Positions 1-5,848 are shown, counted from the first letter of the stretch. The stretch is DNA of 9,033 bases from Candidatus Peribacter sp. UBA2144 (GCA_002328295.1 DCXE01000066.1:27146-36178), one strand, 5' to 3'. Numbers and translations: made by a program. The notes: generated from the sequence alone by a model not told the origin.

Positions 1-1835
1 CCCGTATCAAGCATCTCGTTATATAGTCCTGCTTTTTCCAGTATTGATTTTATAACGGTCTTTTTCTTTCTTAGGTTTTGCACTTCTTTTTGCATATCCT
101 GCTTTTGTTTTGCAACTTCTTCTTTTATTCGCCTTAATTCATCGGGGTCTAGATTTGCCCACTCGCATCCCATCCTTTTTGCAACTGCCAAAACGCCGGT
201 ACCAACATTAACTTTTCCAATTCCGGTGTGTTTGGGCAACCACCAGGACCAGTGCTCAGCTTTTTTAATCATTTCCTCAAGCTTTTCGATCATGTCATCG
301 ATCATCTTTAACAAACTTTCACTAAACCTCTTTAATACTGCGTTTTCTTTTTCCGAGACCTGTCCAATTGCTTCGACATACTGCTCGAAACCAGTTCCGT
401 AGCGCTCATGTTCACTTAATATCTGACTGCGTAAAGGCTCCGGAAGTGTCTTTGCTCTATGCTCGAGTCTTTCACGAACATCCAGCTGATCTTTTATTGG
501 TCCACCAGGTCTGGATCCTGGCCCAATGTGCTCACCCTTCATCAGGTACTCCATTAGATTCCCAGCAAAGTGAAGGTCGTCAGAATTTGCCTGTATCCAA
601 GCGTCGATGCTGCTGTTATGTGCATCAAGAATCTCACCAATATCAACATGTCTTCCGAGTTCGAGCACTTCCTTAACTACAACATCTGTATGAGCCTTGC
701 ATGTATCGGCATACATGGCATTGGCAATTTTAATTTCTTGCTTTCCCTCCTCTCCGGAAAGCATATGCCATGGCTCTCCTACGCTTAGCTGCTCCCTCAT
801 CTCACCTGTGAACTGCTCAGCTATTTCTTCCAGCTCATCTATGTCCGCATCGCGCTGGCTTTCATCCAAGTATCCGCGTTTAACAGCAATTCCTCTAAGT
901 AATTTTACATAAGCTTCCAGATCTTCTCGTTTTATCGGACCATTTCGTTTTTCCGCCTGCTCCTCCAAGCTTTTGAAACAAGGAATAAGCTCATCGATAG
1001 GAGTATCACGCAATTCTTCCGGCAATAATTCTTTCAGTTCATCTGTAAGCTCGCGATCTGGTTCAGAAAGCAAACCCGCGATCTTATCGTGCAAGAGCAT
1101 ATTCTCGTAATGCCAAATCTGAGCAACAGCCGTGCTTTTTTCGAGTATTTTGTCGATGTTTTCATGGATTTCCTTCACGCGCTTTTCACGCATCTCCATC
1201 TCTTTGAGTCTCTCCGGAAACTTTTCCCCAATACGTTCCCTAAGATCAGGATATTTTGCCATGTATCGCGCATACTCTTCTTCAGTTTTCCAAAAGTCCT
1301 CAATAAGAGCTTCTTCGTAGACGATAATTTTTGCTCGCAGATCCGACTCCACTGTCATTGGCAAAAGCTCAGCTATTTTTTTATCCCTTTCCTGCAAACT
1401 TATCTCTGGACCTGCTACTTCGCCGTACATTCGCACTCGATCCATCCTGTTTCGTTCGGTCGCCATAAGAAACATGCTATGTGGATTTATGAATTCCGTT
1501 TCCATGTATTTCGCCCTCTCTACCAGTTCACCATGAACATCCAAAATACTCTGTTGTGATGGCAGATAATACTGAGTCTCTCCATCTTTATATGATCCAA
1601 GTCTTGGCTGAGGCATTTGCCTTTCCAGATCGGATCTTTTCTTTCCGGATTCGTCTTGAATCATTGCCTGCAATATCGTTTTCTTATCATACCTCGAATA
1701 ATGCTTCTCTCTAGATTCCCGCACTCTTTTTAAAGCTTCCCATTCTGGCGTACCTTCTTTGGGCTCGGGTTTCAGTTGAGCCTCACCCTGTTGCAGGCTT
1801 TCTCTGTTCCCGCTATCAAGGGTTTCATCCGCCAT
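1..1835 (-). CDS. Large charged helical protein, unknown function (3' end beyond window)
   Basis: An unbroken reading frame of 611 codons runs from an ATG at 1835-1833 to the left edge with no stop, so the C-terminus is missing. The first in-frame stop upstream of the ATG is TAA at 1854-1856 and there is no other Met between, which fixes the start. The product begins MADETLDSGNRE and is rich in Glu, Lys, Arg and Leu, with long stretches that should be helical and probably coiled coil, notably about residues 170-260 and 562-605. I see no signal peptide or membrane segment, so it is probably cytoplasmic. A less charged, Trp- and Gly-rich patch occurs at about 526-560 (a WSWW cluster at 529-532, then HTGIGKVNVGTG, and Cys557). 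I recognise no enzyme motif and no family. It lies 33 bp behind the single-pass membrane protein gene, probably in the same operon, so a structural or scaffold role with that protein is conceivable but unproven. No Shine-Dalgarno sequence precedes it. Confidence 0.85.
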   Translation of the reverse strand, partial: MADETLDSGNRESLQQGEAQLKPEPKEGTPEWEALKRVRESREKHYSRYDKKTILQAMIQDESGKKRSDLERQMPQPRLGSYKDGETQYYLPSQQSILDVHGELVERAKYMETEFINPHSMFLMATERNRMDRVRMYGEVAGPEISLQERDKKIAELLPMTVESDLRAKIIVYEEALIEDFWKTEEEYARYMAKYPDLRERIGEKFPERLKEMEMREKRVKEIHENIDKILEKSTAVAQIWHYENMLLHDKIAGLLSEPDRELTDELKELLPEELRDTPIDELIPCFKSLEEQAEKRNGPIKREDLEAYVKLLRGIAVKRGYLDESQRDADIDELEEIAEQFTGEMREQLSVGEPWHMLSGEEGKQEIKIANAMYADTCKAHTDVVVKEVLELGRHVDIGEILDAHNSSIDAWIQANSDDLHFAGNLMEYLMKGEHIGPGSRPGGPIKDQLDVRERLEHRAKTLPEPLRSQILSEHERYGTGFEQYVEAIGQVSEKENAVLKRFSESLLKMIDDMIEKLEEMIKKAEHWSWWLPKHTGIGKVNVGTGVLAVAKRMGCEWANLDPDELRRIKEEVAKQKQDMQKEVQNLRKKKTVIKSILEKAGLYNEMLDT

Positions 1836-1868
1836 ACCGTTATTTGTGTTTGTTTAAAAAATGAAAAT

Positions 1869-2807
1869 CTACAAGATTTCCCCTCCGCCGATCACATGTA
1901 TTGGATCTATAGGAGGAGGTCCCCCGGGTCCGCCGGGAATTGAGCCTCCGACTCCTTCTAATCCGGGTGCTGGGTTCAATGCGCCGGTTCCTCCTTCAAT
2001 GGCGCCTCCAATAGATTCAGCAGTCGATTCAAGCGCGGCCCCATGGAGCCCTTGAAGCGCATCTAAAAGATAATACGCAGCTGCTCCAAGAAGCAATGTC
2101 ACGGCAACTCCTGCAACAACATAGGTCGCAATCCTTACTGATCTTTTTGCCCACAATTTCTTAACTCTCTCTTTAGCCCAAGAGAACATGCTACCCCCTT
2201 CCTTGGCTCTTTCCATTACTTCACCCTTTTCTCTTAGAACTTGTGCTTCCAAATCTAAATCTTCTTGCAACTCTCTCGCTTGCTGCTTGAAATCTTCAAG
2301 CATTCTTTCGTGCAGAGCACGCTGCAGAGACTGCGGATCTTTTGGATTCCATTTTAGATCCGGGTATTGCTGTTGAATCTTCGCCAAAGCCTCATCGTCG
2401 ACTGCAATTGAACTTGCCAACGATTCAACAAAGCCAGTTCTGCCGTCTTCGTCCGTAATCTGGGCGCTAATACGGCTATGAACTTCATCTCGAATATGAT
2501 TAAGAAGTTGTCCATTGTCTGCTTCAACCTCGAAAAATGCACTATATCCCTCTCTTGAGGATAGCTCATCTCTCATTTCAATAAGCCTCTCTGCAACTGT
2601 CTCGGCAAGAGCTCTTCGTTGATCTATATTTGTAAGAGCAAGAGCAAGCTTCGCTCTTTCTCCTTCATTAGAATATTGATCTCCCAGTAACTGGGCAATT
2701 TGATCGAACGTTCCTGTGAACTGCTCTGGAATGGGACTTGCCTGCGATTGTGGATCGCTGGTTTGAAAGTCTGTGTCTGGTCCGGCTTCAGCTGGTGCTT
2801 GAGGCAT
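1869..2807 (-). CDS. Single-pass membrane protein with cytoplasmic coiled coil and Gly/Pro-rich outer tail, unknown function
   Basis: With the start chosen at 2807 (MPQAPAEAG) the product is 312 aa. Residues 1-30 are Pro/Gln/Ser-rich and disordered. Residues 35-160 are helical and acidic. About 164-202 is a likely coiled coil. A basic patch (KKLWAKR, 216-222) precedes one hydrophobic helix at about 225-248. The last 60 residues are Gly/Pro-rich, with GGPGGPPPIDP near the end. By the positive-inside rule the large N-terminal part is cytoplasmic and the flexible tail is outside. The frame stays open upstream to an ATG at 2873, giving a longer form beginning MRILNLLLQSQ. I prefer 2807 because the longer form would overlap the preceding gene by 86 bp instead of 20. 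An intermediate ATG at 2831-2829 is also possible. The hydrophobic start of the long form resembles a poor signal peptide and lacks a convincing lipobox. It probably shares an operon with both flanking minus-strand genes. I recognise no family. Confidence 0.8.
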   Translation of the reverse strand: MPQAPAEAGPDTDFQTSDPQSQASPIPEQFTGTFDQIAQLLGDQYSNEGERAKLALALTNIDQRRALAETVAERLIEMRDELSSREGYSAFFEVEADNGQLLNHIRDEVHSRISAQITDEDGRTGFVESLASSIAVDDEALAKIQQQYPDLKWNPKDPQSLQRALHERMLEDFKQQARELQEDLDLEAQVLREKGEVMERAKEGGSMFSWAKERVKKLWAKRSVRIATYVVAGVAVTLLLGAAAYYLLDALQGLHGAALESTAESIGGAIEGGTGALNPAPGLEGVGGSIPGGPGGPPPIDPIHVIGGGEIL

Positions 2808-3222
2808 CTTGTTTGGGGGTAAACATGACATGGCGAATAGCTGCGATTGCAGCAATAAATTCAATATCCTCATTATTTTTTGCCTGCGTAATCATTTGAA
2901 CAAGCATCTTTGAAATTGAGACTGGACCAAGAGCATAGAAGATCTCGTTAATATCCTCATCATTAAGCTCAGCAAGCTTTAAAGAATCAACCCACGCCGC
3001 AAAAGCTTCCTGTGAATTGGCTTCAATTGACTGAATCTCATCAAATGCCTTTTGAAGCACAGGATCAGACAATTTCATTAGCTTGCACCTCATTCTCTGC
3101 TTATCTGCACTCTCTTCGTAATTAATAACCTCATCCTTAAGCTCCCAATCCCCTTTCAGATCATCAGAGAGCGGATTGAAGAGTTCTTTTTCCTCTGCTG
3201 TCAGAAATATTGTAGTAAACAT
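2788..3222 (-). CDS. Small acidic helical protein, unknown function
   Basis: The 144-aa product starts MFTTIFLTAEEKELF and ends at a TGA (2790-2788). It has no signal peptide, no clear membrane helix and no motif I recognise. Most of it should be alpha-helical: an acidic N-terminal half (about 10-45, DDLKGDWELKDE), a middle helical region (50-100), and a mildly hydrophobic C-terminal helix pair (about 100-132, including IEFIAAIAAIRHV). It is probably soluble and cytoplasmic. It appears to head the three-gene set: a perfect extended -10 element lies immediately upstream, and its last 20 bp overlap the start of the membrane protein gene, which suggests translational coupling. The use of TGA as a stop, with the next gene starting at that point in another frame, argues against the UGA-glycine code used by some candidate phyla. 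Confidence 0.8.
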   Translation of the reverse strand: MFTTIFLTAEEKELFNPLSDDLKGDWELKDEVINYEESADKQRMRCKLMKLSDPVLQKAFDEIQSIEANSQEAFAAWVDSLKLAELNDEDINEIFYALGPVSISKMLVQMITQAKNNEDIEFIAAIAAIRHVMFTPKQDASSTS

Positions 3223-3230
3223 ATATATTT

Positions 3231-3239
3231 ATTATAACA
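3231..3239 (-). promoter_or_regulatory. Extended -10 promoter of the 144-aa protein gene (near-leaderless)
   Basis: Read on the minus strand, TGTTATAAT is a perfect extended -10 element (TG, one base, TATAAT). The hexamer lies at 3236-3231. Seven bases further on, the expected start of transcription is 3224, two bases before the ATG at 3222. No good -35 is seen (TTTCTT at 17-bp spacing), as is common with extended -10 promoters. It lies in the 29-bp gap behind the pyruvyl transferase gene, so the three-gene set has its own promoter even though it follows that gene closely. Confidence 0.65.
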
Positions 3240-3251
3240 GATTATTGCATA

Positions 3252-4181
3252 TTAAGAAAGTTTTTCGATTAAGGATTTTTCGCCAACTAAAGCCATTTTC
3301 TTTAGCTCATCAACGGATTGGTCATTGTTTAAAGTATCCAACTTGTCTCCACCTAATTGTTTTACAGATTCTAATTTTTTACCAAGAGCTAGAGCTGCTA
3401 TTCCTCCATGATACCTTTGGCTCATTACGCAGCAGCTTTTACTTATCTCGTTACAAAGTTCATCAACTGATCCAACAGTTCTGATCTCTCCTCCACATAG
3501 GGTTCTTAACTCTTTGCATATTCTGCGCTCATCCCGATTACCAGGATTTAACGACAGAATAGATACGAATTCCCATTTGCATGATTTAGACATCTCTTTA
3601 GCTTTTACTAAGAATAATTTATCTGAGTTTTTCCTTGGAACAATAGTGAGTACATTATGTGATCTATTACCATACTTTTCGGCTTCAATTAGCAATATTA
3701 CTGGATCAAATGTTTGAATAACTTTTGTGTGCTTAAACCAATGCTCAATGCGTACTGCTGATTTTTCATCCCTTACAGAAATGTAATCAGCCTTGTCGGT
3801 GACCCATCTGCTTAGCTTATCTCCCATGCAGGTTCTAAATGGACCTATGCCTTGGAATGCGAGATAAATTGGCTTTCTAAAAGCCCATGCAATAAATGCA
3901 TGCCACCACCAAAGAATGCATGCCCTACGAGATTCAACATCTGTGAATAACGATCCACCACCGAACACAATTCCCTTTGATTTTTTAAGTTCCATCACAG
4001 TTTTCCACCACGGCTTGAATAGCGATCTGATGCCTAATGGGAGTCTGGCCAGTTCACCCTTTCTTGGATTTGCAGATACTACTTTCCACTCAACATCCGG
4101 AAATCTATTAAGGAAATATTCCTTAAGAGCCTCATCACCAAGGTTCCCCACGCCGTAATTACCTACCAGTAAATAGCTCAT
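3252..4181 (-). CDS. Polysaccharide pyruvyl transferase, CsaB-like
   Basis: The 309-aa product matches the polysaccharide pyruvyl transferase family, which transfers pyruvate from phosphoenolpyruvate to sugars of cell-surface polymers to form pyruvate ketals. Family motifs are visible in order: GNYGVGNLGDEA (7-18) at the N-terminus, FGGGSLFTD (73-81), FQGIGP (109-114), SVRDEKSA (135-142), and the late SQRYHGGIAAL (254-264) with the conserved His258. Length is normal for the family. I place the start at 4181 (MSYLLVGNYG) rather than at an ATG 15 bp upstream, because family members begin just before this motif and a -10-like hexamer sits exactly one promoter distance upstream. In known systems CsaB modifies a secondary wall polymer that anchors S-layer proteins through SLH domains. 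Whether that holds here is inference; no S-layer gene is in the window. It begins 20 bp after the rplS stop, so read-through from rplS is possible. Confidence 0.85.
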   Translation of the reverse strand: MSYLLVGNYGVGNLGDEALKEYFLNRFPDVEWKVVSANPRKGELARLPLGIRSLFKPWWKTVMELKKSKGIVFGGGSLFTDVESRRACILWWWHAFIAWAFRKPIYLAFQGIGPFRTCMGDKLSRWVTDKADYISVRDEKSAVRIEHWFKHTKVIQTFDPVILLIEAEKYGNRSHNVLTIVPRKNSDKLFLVKAKEMSKSCKWEFVSILSLNPGNRDERRICKELRTLCGGEIRTVGSVDELCNEISKSCCVMSQRYHGGIAALALGKKLESVKQLGGDKLDTLNNDQSVDELKKMALVGEKSLIEKLS

Positions 4182-4187
4182 GGGACG

Positions 4188-4193
4188 ATAATA
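4188..4193 (-). promoter_or_regulatory. -10-like element before the pyruvyl transferase (leaderless)
   Basis: TATTAT on the minus strand matches the -10 consensus at five of six positions. With the usual distance, transcription would begin at 4181, exactly at the A of the preferred ATG. This supports the choice of the downstream start. No -35 is visible, because that region is the end of rplS, so the site may be weak, or the gene may be transcribed mainly by read-through. Confidence 0.4.
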
Positions 4194-4201
4194 CACCGAT
4201 T

Positions 4202-4771
4202 TTAAGCAGATTTCTCCTTTTCCGGAGAGGAATCAGACGATTCAGATGAATCAGAAGAATCAGAGGATATCTCTTTCTCTGTTTTCTTGTCTTCTGCTTC
4301 TTCTGAAACCTCTGCTTCTTCTGCTTCCTCTTTCTGATCATCCTGAGTTGCTTGTCCTGAACCGGAGTCCGCCTCGGCGGACGACTGGTTCTGGGCCGCG
4401 ATAGAGAACTCCTCAGCTGTGGTGAATCTCTCCGAAAGACGCGCGGCCTTACCGTGCCTGCCTCTAAGGAAGAATAGCTTTGCCCTCCTAACCTTTGCCA
4501 CCTTTTTAACCTCTATTTTAACAATCTGAGCTGAATGTAGAGGAAATACGCGTTCAACACCTACCCCAGAAACTATTCTCCTGACCGTGAATGTAGTGTC
4601 TGTCGGAACTTTGCCTTTATGCATAGAGATGACTAATCCTTCGAATATCTGAATCCTTTCCTTACTTCCCTCTTTGATCTTCTCGTGTACTCGCACAGTG
4701 TAACCCGGCCTTAGATCTGGGCGGGGCTTTGTTTGGGAGGCCGACTGTTCTCTAACGGTCTGAGAGGTCAT
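4202..4771 (-). CDS. rplS: Ribosomal protein L19 with long acidic serine-rich C-terminal tail
   Basis: Residues about 18-115 form a normal bacterial L19 core: RPGYTVRVHEKI (21-32), IQIFEGLVIS (40-49), FTVRRIVSGVGVERVFPLHS (61-80) and the basic end KVRRAKLFFLRGRHGKAARL (93-112). L19 binds 23S rRNA at the subunit interface of the 50S particle. Typical L19 proteins are near 115 aa; this one is 189 aa. The extra 75 residues are strongly acidic and low-complexity (EEAEEAEVSEEAED, then runs of Ser-Ser-Asp/Glu), quite unlike the basic core, and should be disordered. No upstream in-frame ATG exists before a stop at 4828-4826, so the start at 4771 is firm. There is no Shine-Dalgarno sequence. The gene stands apart from its usual partners rpsP, rimM and trmD, with a regulator gene upstream and a pyruvyl transferase 20 bp downstream. 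Confidence 0.95.
   Translation of the reverse strand: MTSQTVREQSASQTKPRPDLRPGYTVRVHEKIKEGSKERIQIFEGLVISMHKGKVPTDTTFTVRRIVSGVGVERVFPLHSAQIVKIEVKKVAKVRRAKLFFLRGRHGKAARLSERFTTAEEFSIAAQNQSSAEADSGSGQATQDDQKEEAEEAEVSEEAEDKKTEKEISSDSSDSSESSDSSPEKEKSA
4230..4265 (-). repeat. 9-bp tandem repeat coding the Ser-Ser-Asp/Glu run of L19
   Basis: On the plus strand four consecutive 9-mers are seen: GAATCAGAC, GATTCAGAT, GAATCAGAA, GAATCAGAG. They encode the repeated Ser-Ser-Asp/Glu triplets in the L19 tail. Because the unit is three codons, gain or loss of a copy keeps the frame, so the tail length could vary between strains. A second, less regular GAA/GCA-type run codes the Glu/Ala stretch just before it (about 4290-4335). 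Confidence 0.8.
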
Positions 4772-4782
4772 AGTTCTGACGT

Positions 4783-4811
4783 AGATTACTGATGGCTCAT
4801 TGGGCTGTAAA
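4783..4811 (-). promoter_or_regulatory. Probable rplS promoter
   Basis: On the minus strand TTTACA (4811-4806, five of six matches to the -35 consensus) is followed by exactly 17 bp and then TAATCT (4788-4783), which keeps the three most important -10 bases (T, A and final T). The expected transcript start is near 4776, leaving a leader of only about 5 bases before the ATG at 4771. The -10 match is weak, so this is a moderate call that gains support from the same layout at the other genes. Confidence 0.45.
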
Positions 4812-4833
4812 GCAGAAAATTGCCTTTATTTGC

Positions 4834-4900
4834 CAACTGACAACACGTTTCACTTACAACCTACAACTAGTTGTTAGTTGTCGGTTGTTCGTTGTTAGTC
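4834..4900. repeat. Heptad repeats in opposite orientation around a 12-bp palindrome
   Basis: Right of centre there are four head-to-tail 7-mers: GTTGTTA, GTTGTCG, GTTGTTC, GTTGTTA (4870-4897). Left of centre, complementary-type 7-mers occur: CAACTGA, CAACACG, a diverged unit, TACAACC, TACAACT (4834-4868). The junction is a perfect palindrome, ACAACTAGTTGT (4863-4874). The patch lies between the regulator's terminator and the rplS promoter. It could be a mobile REP-like palindromic element, a protein-binding array, or a slippage-grown satellite; the sequence alone does not decide. Confidence 0.7.
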
Positions 4901-4903
4901 AAT

Positions 4904-4985
4904 AAAAAGCTTCATTGCTTCTTGAAGGCTGAGAGAGTGTGGTCCTAAGAAGCAGACGAAGCTTTTTCGTCCCGATCTATCGGGA
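4904..4985 (-). terminator. Compound hairpin, probable terminator of the regulator gene
   Basis: AAAAAGCTTC (4904-4913) pairs perfectly with GAAGCTTTTT (4958-4967), and GCTTCTT (4917-4923) with AAGAAGC (4947-4953). This gives 17 bp of stem with a small 3/4-base internal loop and a 23-base top loop. A second, separate 7-bp hairpin, TCCCGAT/ATCGGGA (4970-4985), stands between the stem and the regulator's stop codon. In the minus-strand transcript the regulator stop is followed by the short hairpin, then the long one, ending in GCTTTTTATT, a U-rich tail. The long stem also ends in a T-run when read on the plus strand, so it could act in both directions. Confidence 0.65.
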
Positions 4986-4992
4986 TTACTAC

Positions 4993-5580
4993 CTATTTTT
5001 TTTGGGCTTCCTCGATTTGTTTCTGAATTAAATTATGAACAATCAGGTGCCTTGGATCATTAATAATCGTGGTAATAAAGCGGTCTCTAAGGCTTAATCT
5101 ATAAAGAAAATCGCCCTGAGAGAATATCGAATACTTAATGTTTTTCAGGCTCGGATCCTGCAAAAGAAGTGCTTCTAGCATCTCCTTCTTTACTTCTCCT
5201 ACTATTAGCAAATCCACCTTACTTTCCGTACCTACAAAATTGCCTGCAAGTACTATCAATTCAGTATCTGGCAATTTCTTCAGGCTGGAAACGACGGGGC
5301 TCTCGGCTTGAATCTCTTTGGAAAATATATTTCTAAGTTCTGGGTACAGTGAAAATTCAGGGTCAACTCTGTAGTACTTCTTTCTATTCCTATGCCTTGC
5401 ACGCACCAACCCTATCCTCCTTAAGTTCTCTAGTTCTCTTCTGATCGAATTGATCTGCTCATGTAGAAGTCTGGTAAGCTCGCGAATGTAGTACTCCTCT
5501 TCCGGATGTAATAGAAAAGTAGAGAGTAGTTTTACTCTCGTTTGGGAGCTAAACAATGCTTTTAAAATGGTTGAAGACAT
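4993..5580 (-). CDS. Winged-helix transcriptional regulator with degenerate nucleotidyltransferase-like domain
   Basis: The 195-aa product opens with a winged-helix DNA-binding domain (about 5-72): LFSSQTRVKLLSTFLLHPE, the YYIRELTRLL helix (30-39), the recognition helix around QINSIRRELENLRRIGLV (42-59), and a basic wing (ARHRNRKKYYRV, 61-72). This arrangement is typical of small regulators in which such a domain is followed by a minimal nucleotidyltransferase fold. The second part (about 105-165) has the expected strand pattern, LIVLAGNFVGTESKVDLLIVGEV. However, the catalytic signature is eroded: the Gly-Ser pair reads Gly113-Asn114 and only one Asp (Asp123) remains of the usual Asp-x-Asp. 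It is therefore probably a non-catalytic sensor or dimerisation domain. The gene is divergent from the VirB6-like gene. One copy of a 19-bp direct repeat covers its own -35 region, which suggests autoregulation. Its target and ligand are unknown. Confidence 0.8.
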   Translation of the reverse strand: MSSTILKALFSSQTRVKLLSTFLLHPEEEYYIRELTRLLHEQINSIRRELENLRRIGLVRARHRNRKKYYRVDPEFSLYPELRNIFSKEIQAESPVVSSLKKLPDTELIVLAGNFVGTESKVDLLIVGEVKKEMLEALLLQDPSLKNIKYSIFSQGDFLYRLSLRDRFITTIINDPRHLIVHNLIQKQIEEAQKK

Positions 5581-5585
5581 GAGTG

Positions 5586-5612
5586 ATTAGATCGTTCACA
5601 AATCGTACTCAA
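5586..5612 (-). promoter_or_regulatory. Regulator gene promoter (leaderless)
   Basis: TCTAAT on the minus strand (5591-5586) matches the -10 consensus at five of six positions and ends five bases before the ATG at 5580, so transcription should begin at or next to the A of the start codon. TTGAGT (5612-5607) is a four-of-six -35 match at a short 15-bp spacing. The upstream direct repeat overlaps the -35 and spacer, as expected for a repressor site. Confidence 0.5.
5594..5612 (+). repeat. Direct repeat copy 1, candidate operator at the regulator promoter
   Basis: GTTCACAAATCGTACTCAA shares 16 of 19 bases with a second copy at 5730-5748. This copy covers the spacer and -35 of the regulator's promoter. 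A regulator gene with such a site over its own promoter and a second site in the shared region is a common layout for autoregulation, but binding is inferred. Confidence 0.5.
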
Positions 5613-5729
5613 GAACATACCCTAAGTGCAAGAAAAGTGATCAACCCCGTGATTAGGTTATTAGCTCAGACTTTTAAGCTAGTCTATAAGCAAAACTCGC
5701 TATTATAGGTCTACTATTGACCCCTTATT

Positions 5730-5748
5730 GTTCACAATTTCTACTCAA
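5730..5748 (+). repeat. Direct repeat copy 2, candidate distal operator
   Basis: GTTCACAATTTCTACTCAA is the second copy of the repeat, in the same orientation and 136 bp from the first (start to start, about 13 helical turns). It lies about 100 bp upstream of the -35 of the VirB6-like gene, so it could serve looping with copy 1 or control of the plus-strand gene. Confidence 0.45.
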
Positions 5749-5848
5749 CTAATTAACCCTTTTATGTTCTTGTTATAGTTAATTTACATAGACATTGTTT
5801 GCCTTATGAATTACGCAGGGGCTGACGTTACCAGAGATGCTATCTAAA

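Noticed and set aside
1089..1559. 156-codon open frame on the plus strand
   Set aside because: It lies wholly inside the 611-codon minus-strand gene. Its translation is rich in Phe, His and Cys with no recognisable pattern, as expected for the opposite strand of a Glu/Lys-rich gene.
2788..2790. Possible UGA-glycine genetic code (as in Gracilibacteria and Absconditabacteria)
   Set aside because: No in-frame TGA occurs inside any convincing gene. This TGA ends a gene just where the next one begins in another frame, the other stops are TAA or TAG, and Trp and Gly use ordinary codons.
2808..2873. Longer N-terminus for the membrane protein, resembling a lipoprotein signal
   Set aside because: It would overlap the preceding gene by 86 bp. 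The sequence before Cys17 (FAMS) is not a good lipobox, and its hydrophobic stretch is short and interrupted by polar residues.
4159..4341. 60-codon very basic open frame on the minus strand
   Set aside because: It is the shifted-frame reading of the GAA/GAT-rich L19 tail; Lys/Arg richness follows from that composition.
4786..4800. Four-codon reading frame (ATG AGC CAT CAG TAA, minus strand) before rplS
   Set aside because: It lies upstream of the predicted transcript start and has no ribosome-binding site; short enough to be chance.
4924..4946. GGCTGAGAG in the hairpin loop, resembling the thiamine riboswitch motif
   Set aside because: On the plus strand it would not lie in the leader of any gene, and the rest of the conserved riboswitch core is missing.
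5660..5690. Small inverted repeats (AGACT/AGTCT, TAGCT/AGCTA) in the divergent region
   Set aside because: Five-base stems in AT-rich DNA are expected by chance, with no following T-run or conserved feature.
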